In this document: positions 23,821 to 32,644 of the stretch, piece by piece
Layout of the letters: every line of letters begins with the position of its first letter
Position numbering within the stretch: position 1 is the first letter of the stretch
NCBI RefSeq assembly: GCF_023509525.1
Contig: NZ_JAKNCJ010000013.1
Span: 1 to 54,577 of the forward strand
Length of the DNA stretch: 54,577 bases
From: Brachybacterium equifaecis
GTDB lineage: Bacteria; Actinomycetota; Actinomycetes; Actinomycetales; Dermabacteraceae
Reading direction: 5' to 3'
The notes under the pieces: model-generated
Told to the model about the DNA's origin: nothing
What the model saw: only the letters and a program-made list of their open reading frames with translations
The model's database searches: none
Position numbers and translations under genes: made by a program

Positions 23821-25998
23821 GTGAATTCCTCATCCGGCTCTCCCGAGTCGCCCGCATCGCATTCCGCTGTCAGCGGATCCGGTATGGGGCGGCGCGCATT
23901 CCTCGGTGCCGCCGCCACCGGCGCCGCCTCTGCCGGTCTGATCGGGACCGTGCTCCAGCCCGTCGCGGCGCACGCCGCTGGCAGTGCGACAGACGATTCC
24001 GGCAGCAGCGACTTCCGTCTGGTGTGGGAGGAGCAGTTCGAGGGGGGCCGGCTGGATCCCGAGGTCTGGGAATACGAGCTGGGGAACATCCGCGGCAATT
24101 CGGCGCAGCACTACTCCTCCAGCAGCGACAACGTGCGCGTGGAGAACGGCCAGCTGGTCATCACCGCCACCGACCGTCCCGCGCAGGACCGGTTCCAGCC
24201 CTGGCCGGGAGCGCGCCAGGTGCGCTACAACTCCGCGAGCGTGCGCACTCACGGCCGGCGCGACTTCCTGTACGGGAAGATCGAGGTGCGCGGCCGCCTG
24301 CCCCGCGGGAAGGGCGCCTTCCCTGCGTTCTGGACCCTCGGTCACGACTTCCCGCTGGACAACCGCATCAACCCCGCCCAGGGGCACACCTGGCCGTCGT
24401 GCGGCGAGATCGACATCATGGAGATCATCGGTGCCCCCACTGCGCGCCGCGCCGCCGAGGGCGAACAGCCCAGCTACGGGCAGAGCAATCGCGTCCTCTG
24501 GGGCACCCCGCACTTCTACTACGCCAAGGGCAACGAGGAGGGGAACGGCACGTACCTCCCGTACCGGTACGGGACCACGACCGAGATCGCCGAGGATTTC
24601 GCCGAGGCGTACCACGTCTTCGGCATCAATCGCAGCCCGGGCAAGATCGAATGGACGCTCGACGGCAGGGTGTACTGGAGCGTCGGCTATTCCGATGACC
24701 CCGCCGATCAGCCCCGCCGCGACGCCGCGCAGGCCGGGCTGAACCGCCCGCACTATCTGCAGATCAACCTCGCCCTCGGCGGCGACTGGGCGGGGGACGT
24801 CAGCGACCACCTCGCCGAAGACGGCACCCGCCTCGAGGTCGACTGGATCCGGTTCTCCCAGACGCCCCAGCAGGCCGCTCAGGATGCCGCCTACCGCTCC
24901 CGCATGCCCGTGCTCCAGAACGTCCGGGACATCGCCATCCGCCAGGGCGAGGCGGCCGATCTGATCGCCGCAGTCACGGTGGACCGTCCCGGCTACGACG
25001 TGCAGCTGTCGGTGAACGACACGCCCATGTTCGTGAACACGGGCGCTCCGGGCGGCCGCAACGAGGTGCATCTGCGGGTCCGCGACGAGAACGACGCCGC
25101 CGCGATCGCCGCCCTGCCCGAAGGGGTGTACTCGCTGTATTACACGGCGATTCCGAAGGGGGCCACGATCACGGGCGCCCGTGTCCCGACCGCTCCTACC
25201 GCCCGCGCACGCGCGTTCTTGACAGTCCTGCCTGCGGCCGGTCTCAGCGGGCAGCACGGCGCCGCCGTCAGCTCGGTCGCCCTGCCGGCCGGACACCGAT
25301 TCCGCGACGGCAGCCAGATGCTTGCCGATGGCTCCTCGTACCTGGTCGACTTCGTGAACCCGCACGACCCGATCCCCGAGGCGAAGAGGCTGGTGCACAC
25401 CTACCGCCTGTCGAGCTCGGCGATCTCCATCGCGACGAAGAGCCCCTTCGCCGATATCAAGGAGGGCCACGAGCACTTCGAAGCCGTGCTCTGGGCATAC
25501 AGCGCGGGCATCACCAAGGGCTACCCCGACGGCACCTACCGTCCGCTCTCGCCCGTGAACCGCGATGCGATGGCCGCGTTCCTGCACCGCATGGCGGGCA
25601 GCCCGGCGGTCAGCCTCCCCTCCACCGAGCCTTTCACCGACATCAAGCGGGGCGATCAGCACTACGAAGCCGTCATCTGGGCCTACCAGAACGGCATCAC
25701 GACCGGATACCCCGATGGCAGCTACCGGCCGACCCAGCCGATCGCTCGCAATGCGATGGCCGCTTTCCTGTATCGCTACGCGGGCTCGCCTGCGGTGAGC
25801 GCGAGCGGGGCACCGTTCGTGGACGTGCCCGCCGGCTCGGCCTTCACCCGCGAGATCGCGTGGCTGAAGCAGCGTGGCATCACCAAGGGCTGGCCCGACG
25901 GCACGTACCGTCCTTACGGTCCGATGAACCGCGATGCGACTGCCGCCTTCATCCAGCGCGCGGTCGTCGAAGCGGGAGTGACGTTCGGGCGGGGCTGA
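23821..25998 (+). CDS. Tat-exported GH16 beta-glucanase with three SLH domains
   Basis: 725 residues from GTG 23821 (GGAG ten bases upstream). A twin-arginine signal (GRRAFLG at 23-29, then a hydrophobic stretch ending AHA) leads to a GH16 domain with GEIDIMEIIG, giving nucleophile E196, D198 and acid/base E201, as in laminarinases. A beta-rich linker of about 470-540 follows. Three S-layer homology repeats close the protein (about 541, 603, 664), each with GYPDG or GWPDG-TYRP and NRDAMAAF-like ends. It should cut beta-1,3-glucan outside the cell while held on wall polymer. Confidence 0.88.
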   Translation: MNSSSGSPESPASHSAVSGSGMGRRAFLGAAATGAASAGLIGTVLQPVAAHAAGSATDDSGSSDFRLVWEEQFEGGRLDPEVWEYELGNIRGNSAQHYSSSSDNVRVENGQLVITATDRPAQDRFQPWPGARQVRYNSASVRTHGRRDFLYGKIEVRGRLPRGKGAFPAFWTLGHDFPLDNRINPAQGHTWPSCGEIDIMEIIGAPTARRAAEGEQPSYGQSNRVLWGTPHFYYAKGNEEGNGTYLPYRYGTTTEIAEDFAEAYHVFGINRSPGKIEWTLDGRVYWSVGYSDDPADQPRRDAAQAGLNRPHYLQINLALGGDWAGDVSDHLAEDGTRLEVDWIRFSQTPQQAAQDAAYRSRMPVLQNVRDIAIRQGEAADLIAAVTVDRPGYDVQLSVNDTPMFVNTGAPGGRNEVHLRVRDENDAAAIAALPEGVYSLYYTAIPKGATITGARVPTAPTARARAFLTVLPAAGLSGQHGAAVSSVALPAGHRFRDGSQMLADGSSYLVDFVNPHDPIPEAKRLVHTYRLSSSAISIATKSPFADIKEGHEHFEAVLWAYSAGITKGYPDGTYRPLSPVNRDAMAAFLHRMAGSPAVSLPSTEPFTDIKRGDQHYEAVIWAYQNGITTGYPDGSYRPTQPIARNAMAAFLYRYAGSPAVSASGAPFVDVPAGSAFTREIAWLKQRGITKGWPDGTYRPYGPMNRDATAAFIQRAVVEAGVTFGRG

Positions 25999-26028
25999 GA
26001 CCCCGGACCCGGCCAGCGGACCTGGGGG

Positions 26029-26142
26029 CCTCCGGATCGAGGTGTTCCTTGGCGTCGGAACGAGGAGACCCTCCGGATCGAGGTGTTCCTGGACGTCGGA
26101 ATGAATGGCGCATTCCGACGGCACGGAACACCTCGATCGAGC
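26029..26142. repeat. Two direct and one inverted 32-base repeats; hairpin
   Basis: Copies at 26029-26060 and 26070-26101 are near-identical (core GATCGAGGTGTTCC). An inverted copy is at 26112-26142. The second and third can fold into a long imperfect stem around a short loop. It lies between two convergent genes and may end transcription both ways. Confidence 0.6.
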
Positions 26143-26173
26143 GGGCGGGCGCTGAGGCTGCGCCTCTGTCCCC

Positions 26174-27010
26174 TCAGCGCCGCAGGTCGATGCCGAAGAC
26201 GCGACGGATCTGCGCGACCGCGTGCCGGGTGAAGCGGACGTCCGACGGGGTGCTCGCGAGCGGCACGAACAGGCCCGGGTGCTTCGGGTGGCTGACGCGC
26301 CCGTGGGAAGCGCCCGCGGTGATGACGAACCCGGCCTCCTCCATCCGGTCGATGAGCTCGCGACGGGTCGTGGGGTGGCGCGTGCCGCGGCCGCCGCGGG
26401 CCGAGCGGCCAGCGGCGTCGTCGGCGATATCGAGGGCGCTCTCGTATTCCTCCGGGCGCACTGAGAGTGCGTAGCGGGCGGAGAACGCGCCGATCACGGC
26501 GTTGTCGGCCCGGCGCACCTGCACCACGAGAGCCCCGCGCAGGAAGTGGTCGGAGGTGCCTGCATCCGCGGTCCAGGCCTCCTCCGGATCGGCGACGACC
26601 TCGATCACCTGCTCGCTCGTGAGCCCGAAGACGCCGACCGTGCGGATCTCGCCCTCGTCGATCGTGAGGGGACGCAGGTTCGGCCGCGGGTCCGACGGCT
26701 GCAGGGAATGCACGGCGCCTGCCGGCGGGGCCGGGAGGGGGCGCGGCAGCTCGACGGTGCGGGCGCGCGGGCGGGGGCGAGGCGCGGGGCCAGGAGTCGC
26801 CGGGGTCTGCTTGCGGGATGTCGACGGGGCTGCGCCGGGCGCCGACGGGCCTGCTCCGGTCGCCGACGGGGCAGGGCTGGTGGCCGACGGGCGGGCACCG
26901 GTCGCGGTCCAGTCCACGGGCCGCACCTTGAGGGCGGGCTTCGCCTTGCCGGCGAGCGCGCGCGGGGACGGCCTCGGGACGCGGGGCGTGCCGGGGTTCT
27001 GCGCTGCCAT
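26174..27010 (-). CDS. Hypothetical protein with HicA-like C-terminal domain
   Basis: 278 residues. Residues 1-100 are a Pro/Ala/Ser-rich, probably disordered head. A middle domain follows (EGEIRTVGVFGLTSEQVIEV, DHFLRGALVVQVRRADNAVI). The last about 65 residues (RRELIDRMEEAGFVITAGAS, HGRVSHPKHPGLFVPLA) have the alpha-beta-beta-beta-alpha order and the SH/HP-P spacing of HicA mRNA-interferase toxins. That similarity is my inference, and a HicB partner is not adjacent. ATG 27010 has AGGAG upstream. Confidence 0.5.
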   Translation of the reverse strand: MAAQNPGTPRVPRPSPRALAGKAKPALKVRPVDWTATGARPSATSPAPSATGAGPSAPGAAPSTSRKQTPATPGPAPRPRPRARTVELPRPLPAPPAGAVHSLQPSDPRPNLRPLTIDEGEIRTVGVFGLTSEQVIEVVADPEEAWTADAGTSDHFLRGALVVQVRRADNAVIGAFSARYALSVRPEEYESALDIADDAAGRSARGGRGTRHPTTRRELIDRMEEAGFVITAGASHGRVSHPKHPGLFVPLASTPSDVRFTRHAVAQIRRVFGIDLRR

Positions 27011-27145
27011 GGCGTTCTCCTGGGGTGTGGGGCGGTTCGGGCCGCGGGATCGGCCGCGTCCAGTGTGGCAGGCGGGCCGGGAGAGGCCTCCGGTACGGTG
27101 GACGGCCTGCCCCTCGCCCCAGCCCCCCACCTGAAGGACCTTCCT

Positions 27146-27712
27146 GTGCCTGCACCCTGTGCCGTTCGATTCCGATTCGTCCGCGCGCTCAGCGCCGCTG
27201 CCGTCGTGACGGTGCTCGCTGCGGGCTGCGCGGGAAGTGCAGGATCGTCCGACGGGGCGGGAACGGCCGACGGCACCGGGGCTAGCGCGTCGGGGACTGC
27301 GAGCGCAGCGGCCGACGGCGCAGCGTCCGACGGCACGGCGACGGGGACTGCGGAGGCGCCCGGCGCCTCGGGCCCGTCGGCCCCTGCTTCTCCGTCGGGC
27401 GCCGAGAAGCTCCCCGTCACCCCGCCCGCGCAGCCGATGGAGCTCGCGGATCCCTGCACGTACGAGGGCGCCTACCTCGTGCGCCCGGGCGAGCCGACCA
27501 GCCCCGCGCTGCCGGAGCGCGGCGGGCACTCCCTGCAGGTGAGCCTCCTCGGCGTCACGGCTGACGGCGGCGCGGATCTCGAGGCCACCAGCGGCGAGCG
27601 GACCACGCCGATCGAGACCGCGCACGTCGGCGACACCATCGCGGCGGGCGAATGGACCCTCTCGGTGACCAGCGTGTGCGCGGACCAGGTGGAGTTCGAC
27701 CTCATCGACTGA
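27146..27712 (+). CDS. Lipoprotein of unknown function
   Basis: 188 residues. A basic N-terminus, a hydrophobic run and the lipobox LAAGC mark a secreted lipoprotein anchored on the membrane. A long Ala/Ser/Gly/Thr linker follows, then a small beta-rich domain with two Cys (DPCTYEGAYLV and TSVCADQVEF) that may pair. GTG start with AAGGA upstream. It ends six bases before hrpB, but a shared function is not implied. Confidence 0.7.
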   Translation: MPAPCAVRFRFVRALSAAAVVTVLAAGCAGSAGSSDGAGTADGTGASASGTASAAADGAASDGTATGTAEAPGASGPSAPASPSGAEKLPVTPPAQPMELADPCTYEGAYLVRPGEPTSPALPERGGHSLQVSLLGVTADGGADLEATSGERTTPIETAHVGDTIAAGEWTLSVTSVCADQVEFDLID

Positions 27713-27718
27713 GCGCGG

Positions 27719-30367
27719 ATGTCGGTGGAGCGCGAGACGATGGACCCCATGCCCGCCCCGCACGCCTTCGACCTCGCCGCCATCGGCGCCGGACTGCCCG
27801 TCGCGGGCGCCCGCGCAGAGCTCGAGGCCGGGGCGCGGTCGGGCGCGATGGTCGTCACCGCGCCGCCCGGCACCGGCAAGACCACCTTCGTGCCGCCGCT
27901 GCTGGCGAACCTCGTGCCCGGCCAGGTGCTGCTCACCCAGCCCCGCCGCGTGGCCGTGCGCGCCGCGGCGCGGCGCATCGCGCAGCTCGACGGGACCGCG
28001 ATCGGCGGACCGTCGGGCTTCACCGTGCGCGGGGAGCGGAAGGTCTCCGCGGCCACGCGGATCGAGTCGCTCACCCCGGGCGTGCTGCTGCGGCGCCTGC
28101 TCGCGGACCCGGAGCTCGAGGGCATCGGCGCGGTGATCCTGGACGAGGTCCACGAGCGCTCTCTCGATACCGATCTGCTGCTGGGGATGCTCGCCGAGGT
28201 GCGGGCTCTGCGGGAGGATCTTCTGGTCGTGGCGATGTCGGCGACGCTGGATGCGGCCGCCGTCGCGGATCTTCTCGGCGGCGCGGCCGTGCTGCACGTG
28301 CCCGCCCCGCTGCACCCGCTGCGCATCGACTACGCGCCGAGCGCGGCGCCACGGCTGGATGCGCGCGGGGTGACCCCGGGATTCCTCGACCATGTCGCCG
28401 AGGTCGCAGTGCGCTGTCAGCGCGAGGAGGGAGGGGCCGACGGGGGCGGCGCCGGAATGAGCAGCGCTGACGCGCTCGTGTTCCTGCCCTCGGCCCGGGA
28501 TGTCGATGAGGTGGTGCGGCGCGTGCGCGCTCTCGCCCCGGAGCTCGAGGTGCTTCCTCTGCACGGCCGCCTCTCCCCCGCCGAGCAGGATCGCGCGACC
28601 GCGGGCCATGCGTCAGGCCCAGCGCGGATCATCGTCGCGACCGCGCTCGCCGAGAGCTCGCTGACCGTGCCCGGGGTGCGGCTCGTGATCGATGCGGCGC
28701 TGTCGCGGGAGGTGCGGCGCGACCAGGGCCGCGACATGACGGGCCTGGTCACCGTGAGCGCCTCGCGCGCGAGCATCGAGCAGCGGGCCGGTCGCGCGGC
28801 CCGCCAGGGCCCCGGCCGCGCCGTGCGGCTGTGCACCGAGGCCGACGCCGCGCGCATGCGCCCGTCGGCTCCCCCGGAGATCTCCGCGGCCGACCTCACC
28901 GACGCCGCCCTGCTGCTCGCCGCCTGGGGCACGCCGTGGCGGGTGGATGGGAGCGGGACGGCCAGGAGCGAGGAGGTGCGCACGGATCTCGCGCTGCTCA
29001 CTCCCCCGCCCGCCGCGTCCGTGCTCCAGGCCCTCGAGGTGCTCACCGCGCTCGGGCTCACGGAGGCGGACGGCCGGGCGAGCGCGCTCGGGGCGCGCGT
29101 GGCGCAGCTCCCCGTCGGGGTGCGCGAGGCGCGGGCGCTGCTGGAGACCGCTCGCGCGACCGCCGATCCGCGCGGGGCCGCCGAGGTCATCGCCGCGATC
29201 TCGGACGACCACCGCACTCGCGGCGCCGACGTGCCCGCGCTGCTGCGCGAGCTGCGCAGTGGGCGCGCGCCCGGGGCGGCGCGCTGGCGGCGGGAGGCGG
29301 AGCGCCTTGAGCGGATCGCGCGGCGGGAGCTCGGGGCGAACCGGGCGGGCGAGGGGCCGGGTGCCGTCGGCGCTGATGCGGCGGGCGCGGTCATCGCCCG
29401 GGCGCGCCCCGACTGGATCGCCCGGCGCACCGGAGCCGCGAGCCGGTCATACCTGCTCGCGAGCGGCACACGCGCCGCGCTGCCCGAGGGGTCCGGTCTG
29501 ATCGGCAGCGCGTGGCTCGCGATCAGCGAGGTGCAGCGCGCCGAGGGGCGTGCGGCCGACGGCACCGGCGCCGTGATCCGCGCGGCCGCACCCCTCGACG
29601 CAGACGACGCCCTCGGGATCGGGAGTGCCCTGCTGCGCGAGGAGCGGATCGCGCGAGTGGAGGACGGCGCCGTGCGCGTTCGCGCACAGCGGCGGCTCGG
29701 CGCGATCGTGCTGGCCGATACGCCCGTCGGCGCCCGCGAGGAGGACCTCGCGCCCGCCTTCGCCGCGCACCTGCGGGAGACGGGGCTCGAGGCCCTGACC
29801 TGGAGCGATGCCGCGAAGAGCCTGCGCGGGCGGCTGGGACTGATCCACCGGGAGCTCGGCGCGCCGTGGCCCGCGATGGACGATGCCGCGCTGCTCGATC
29901 GGCTCCACGAATGGCTCGGGCCCGATCTCGCCCGTCTGCGACCTGGCGGCTCGCTGCGCGGCATCGACGTGACCACGGCGCTGCAGCGTCTGCTGCCCTG
30001 GCCCGAGGCCGCGCGCCTCGGAGAACTGGCGCCCGAACGGCTGGCTGTGCCGTCGGGCGGAAGCGCCCGGATCGACTACCCGGCTCCGGATGCAGAAGAC
30101 GGCCGCCCCGTCGTCGCGGTGAAGCTGCAGGAGCTGTTCGGCCTCTCCGTCACCCCGCGCCTGGTCGACGGGCGCGTGCCCGTGCTCTTCCACCTGCTCT
30201 CGCCCGCCCGCCGGCCCCTCGCGGTCACCGACGATCTCGAGTCGTTCTGGAACGGGCCGTATCAGCAGGTGCGCAAGGAGATGCGGGGGCGCTACCCGAA
30301 GCACCCGTGGCCGGAGGATCCGTGGACCGCGGTCGCGACGGCGCGGGTGACGCGGGGGCGGGGGTGA
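27719..30367 (+). CDS. hrpB: ATP-dependent RNA helicase HrpB
   Basis: 882 residues. Walker A APPGTGKTT (K54), TQPRRVAVRAAARRIA, DEVHER at 142-147 in place of DEAH, MSATLD, then the second RecA domain with ATALAESSLTVPGV and QRAGRAARQGPGRAVRL. The HrpB_C region (GSARIDYP, KLQELFGLSVTPRLVDG, PLAVTDDLESFWNGPYQQVR, YPKHPWPEDP) settles the subfamily. It probably unwinds RNA in ribosome or RNA processing; its role in bacteria is poorly known. Confidence 0.93.
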   Translation: MSVERETMDPMPAPHAFDLAAIGAGLPVAGARAELEAGARSGAMVVTAPPGTGKTTFVPPLLANLVPGQVLLTQPRRVAVRAAARRIAQLDGTAIGGPSGFTVRGERKVSAATRIESLTPGVLLRRLLADPELEGIGAVILDEVHERSLDTDLLLGMLAEVRALREDLLVVAMSATLDAAAVADLLGGAAVLHVPAPLHPLRIDYAPSAAPRLDARGVTPGFLDHVAEVAVRCQREEGGADGGGAGMSSADALVFLPSARDVDEVVRRVRALAPELEVLPLHGRLSPAEQDRATAGHASGPARIIVATALAESSLTVPGVRLVIDAALSREVRRDQGRDMTGLVTVSASRASIEQRAGRAARQGPGRAVRLCTEADAARMRPSAPPEISAADLTDAALLLAAWGTPWRVDGSGTARSEEVRTDLALLTPPPAASVLQALEVLTALGLTEADGRASALGARVAQLPVGVREARALLETARATADPRGAAEVIAAISDDHRTRGADVPALLRELRSGRAPGAARWRREAERLERIARRELGANRAGEGPGAVGADAAGAVIARARPDWIARRTGAASRSYLLASGTRAALPEGSGLIGSAWLAISEVQRAEGRAADGTGAVIRAAAPLDADDALGIGSALLREERIARVEDGAVRVRAQRRLGAIVLADTPVGAREEDLAPAFAAHLRETGLEALTWSDAAKSLRGRLGLIHRELGAPWPAMDDAALLDRLHEWLGPDLARLRPGGSLRGIDVTTALQRLLPWPEAARLGELAPERLAVPSGGSARIDYPAPDAEDGRPVVAVKLQELFGLSVTPRLVDGRVPVLFHLLSPARRPLAVTDDLESFWNGPYQQVRKEMRGRYPKHPWPEDPWTAVATARVTRGRG

Positions 30368-30376
30368 GGAGGGTCC

Positions 30377-31558
30377 TCAGCTAGCGGCGCTCGCGGGCAC
30401 CAGCCGCCCGCCGCGCCGCAGCATCCGATAGGGATCCTCTGCCTCCTCGAAGCGAGCTGCTGCCTGTGCCTGCACCCCGTCGATCCAGGCGGCGAGGTCA
30501 TCGGCCGGGCTGTACCAGGTGCCCCGCTTCTGTCCGTGCCGCTTCAGCAGACCGGCGTCGACCAGGGCGTTCAGCTCTCGCGATGCGACGTTCGCGCTGA
30601 CCTCCGCGAGATCCCGGTACGTCGCGTTGCGGATCCTCCAGCCGGAGAGCGCCAGTTCCATCGCCGCCGAGCTGCGCGCGGGCATGTGGCCGGCATCGAC
30701 CAGCTCGTCCACCTTCTCGGCGATCCGGTCGAGCACCCAGATCCGTCTCTGCACCGTGCGCACCTGCCGGTAGTGGGCCGCCAGCACGAACTCGATCCAC
30801 TCCGAGGCGTCCCGCTGCGGCGACCACTGGCCACCCCCGACCCGCGCCAGGACGTCGTAGTAGGCCTGGGCACTGCGGCCCAGATGCTCCTCGATGCTGA
30901 CGAGCTCGGCCTCATCGACCTGCTCCCGGTAGAGCATGAAGGACTGCACGATCCGGGCCATGCGGCCGTTGCCGTCGGCGAAGGGATGGATCATCACGAG
31001 GTTCAGGTGGGCCATCGCCCCCTGCAGGAGCGGATGGACCCCGCTTCCTGCGAGCCGCGCGAGATCCTGCGTGTACTCGGCCATCAGGCCTGGAACGTCC
31101 GCCGGCTCGGGGCCCGCGTAGACCACCTCACGAGCATCGTCGTCCCGCACGAAGATCTCGCCTCTGCGGTACTCCCCGGGCCGACGATCCAGGTCATAGC
31201 TCTGCACCATGAAGTGCAGTGCCAGCAGCGTCGACTCGTCCAGGGGCGCTCCAGGTCGCCGGGCGACGGCGTGGAGATACGTCATCGCGTCGCTGTACCC
31301 CTTGACCGCGAGCCAGGTGGGATCGATGGACACCTGGTCCGATTCTCCGCTGACGATCGCGAGGGCTTCATCATCGGTGACCTCGATGCCCTCGATGCTG
31401 TTGGAGCCCCGCACCGCACGGGCAAGGCTCTGCCGGCGCAGGGTGCCGCGCCAGCGACGGGGCCGCGACAGCGAGAACCGCAGAGCCTGGCGCATCTCAT
31501 CGATCGCTGCCAGGACCTGGGCATCGGCCTCGCTCAGCTCGGGAAGCGCGAAGAGCAT
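30377..31558 (-). CDS. Class II Fic family AMP-transferase-like protein
   Basis: 393 residues. The inhibitory helix motif SNSIEG (52-57, S-x3-E-G) comes before the Fic core, which defines class II, and the catalytic HPFADGNGR is intact at 191-199. The flap FVRDDDAREVVYAGP binds targets. The C-terminus (LAEVSANVASRELNALVDAG, LLKRHGQKRGTWYSP) is a winged helix, suggesting DNA binding and autoregulation. I chose ATG 31558, with GAGG at 31570-31567 on the minus strand; GTG 31567 is possible. Two palindromes lie just upstream. It converges with hrpB with a nine-base gap. Confidence 0.87.
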   Translation of the reverse strand: MLFALPELSEADAQVLAAIDEMRQALRFSLSRPRRWRGTLRRQSLARAVRGSNSIEGIEVTDDEALAIVSGESDQVSIDPTWLAVKGYSDAMTYLHAVARRPGAPLDESTLLALHFMVQSYDLDRRPGEYRRGEIFVRDDDAREVVYAGPEPADVPGLMAEYTQDLARLAGSGVHPLLQGAMAHLNLVMIHPFADGNGRMARIVQSFMLYREQVDEAELVSIEEHLGRSAQAYYDVLARVGGGQWSPQRDASEWIEFVLAAHYRQVRTVQRRIWVLDRIAEKVDELVDAGHMPARSSAAMELALSGWRIRNATYRDLAEVSANVASRELNALVDAGLLKRHGQKRGTWYSPADDLAAWIDGVQAQAAARFEEAEDPYRMLRRGGRLVPASAAS

Positions 31559-31570
31559 TCGGGTCACCTC

Positions 31571-31605
31571 GTCAGTTATTAACTGACATGGAGCGTACGT
31601 ACGCT
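31571..31605. promoter_or_regulatory. Two perfect palindromes upstream of the Fic gene
   Basis: GTCAGTTA-T-TAACTGAC (31571-31587) and AGCGTACGTACGCT (31592-31605) stand side by side, starting 13 bases before the Fic start. They are strong candidates for operators bound by the Fic protein's own winged helix. Confidence 0.6.
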
Positions 31606-31642
31606 ATGCCCGGCGGTCAACGAACGACGGCCCGTCTGCGGG

Positions 31643-32347
31643 TCAGCCCTCCCCCTCCAGGCGGAATCGGACGACCTCCACGACCGCGTCGTCTCGGATC
31701 TCGGGATAGTGAGTGCGCAGCAGGTCCTGGAGCTCGGCCGCCGTCTCGCACCCTTCCCGCTGGGCATCCTCATCGGTGATCTGATCGAAGCGCTTCGGGG
31801 TCACGGAGTCGACGCTGGCGCGCAGCCTCCTGTACCCCTCGTCGAACTCGAAGAGCAGCCACGCCGGCCCCGCAGCGCAGGGCTCGTCGAAGCGCGTGGT
31901 CGCCGTCTTTGTGCCATCGAGGACCGCCTCGTAATAGCGCGGGTGGAAGCGGATGATCCGGCCCAGCGCATCCGCGGCAACGGTGTACGAGTAGGGCAGC
32001 AGCTTCCGCACCGGCACTGCCGCGAGGGTTCCATCGATCGGGAGGATGACGTCGCAGTCGGGATGCTGGTCGAGGAGCACCTGTCGGCAGCGCCCGCACG
32101 GCGGGATCGCGCCGCGCCCGACGTCGGCCACCGCCACCATCGTGACGAGCGGCGCCCCGGCGGCTTGGCCGAGAGCCGTGAGCTTGGCGCACGGCCCGCC
32201 AGTGAAGTGGAAGACGTTCACGCCGGTATGGATCCGTCCCTCGGTGTCCATCGCGGCCGCCGCCACGGTGTGGAGGTCATTTCCGGTGAGACGGTCGAGC
32301 TCCTGGAGCGCCGCGTCCACCACGCGCTGCTGCTGGCGAGTGATCAT
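31643..32347 (-). CDS. Cytidine deaminase-like / ASCH domain fusion
   Basis: 234 residues. The N-terminal part (1-125) is a cytidine deaminase fold close to blasticidin-S deaminases: VFHFTGGPCAKLTALG and IPPCGRCRQVLL. Zinc ligands C53, C84 and C87 are present, but the catalytic Glu of the CAE motif is Lys55 (codon AAG at 32185-32183), so deamination is doubtful. The rest is an ASCH domain (IIRFHPRYYEAVLDGTKTAT, VDSVTPKRFDQIT), which binds RNA or nucleosides. The ATG has no close partner gene. A role in nucleoside handling is inference only. Confidence 0.75.
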   Translation of the reverse strand: MITRQQQRVVDAALQELDRLTGNDLHTVAAAAMDTEGRIHTGVNVFHFTGGPCAKLTALGQAAGAPLVTMVAVADVGRGAIPPCGRCRQVLLDQHPDCDVILPIDGTLAAVPVRKLLPYSYTVAADALGRIIRFHPRYYEAVLDGTKTATTRFDEPCAAGPAWLLFEFDEGYRRLRASVDSVTPKRFDQITDEDAQREGCETAAELQDLLRTHYPEIRDDAVVEVVRFRLEGEG

Positions 32348-32389
32348 GCGGCGAGTCTGGCATGCGGAACGCGCTGCGCGGCACCTGCC

Positions 32390-32644
32390 TCAGTAGTGAT
32401 AGCGGGCCTGCAGGATCACAAGGTCCTCGCCGTCGACGAGATAGACGAGCCTGTGCTCATCGGTGATGCGCCTCGACCACGATCCCTGCGCGCCGTACTT
32501 GAGCTGCTCGGGCTTGCCGATCCCCGAGAACGGCTCCCGCAGGCACGCGTCGATGAGGGTGTTGATGCGCTTCAGCACTCTTCGATCAGCTGTCTGCCAG
32601 TGCGTGTAGTCCTCCCAGGCGGATGCGTCCCAGACCAGGCGCAC
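32390..32644 (-). CDS. yoeB: YoeB/Txe family toxin
   Basis: 84 residues, the normal YoeB length. VWDASAWEDYTHWQTADRRV, IGKPEQLKYGAQGSWSRRIT, DEHRLVYLVDG and the end ARYHY match the family, including the catalytic Glu, Arg, His and terminal Tyr. YoeB cuts mRNA in the ribosomal A site. The GTG start follows directly on the antitoxin stop with no gap. Confidence 0.93.
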   Translation of the reverse strand: MRLVWDASAWEDYTHWQTADRRVLKRINTLIDACLREPFSGIGKPEQLKYGAQGSWSRRITDEHRLVYLVDGEDLVILQARYHY

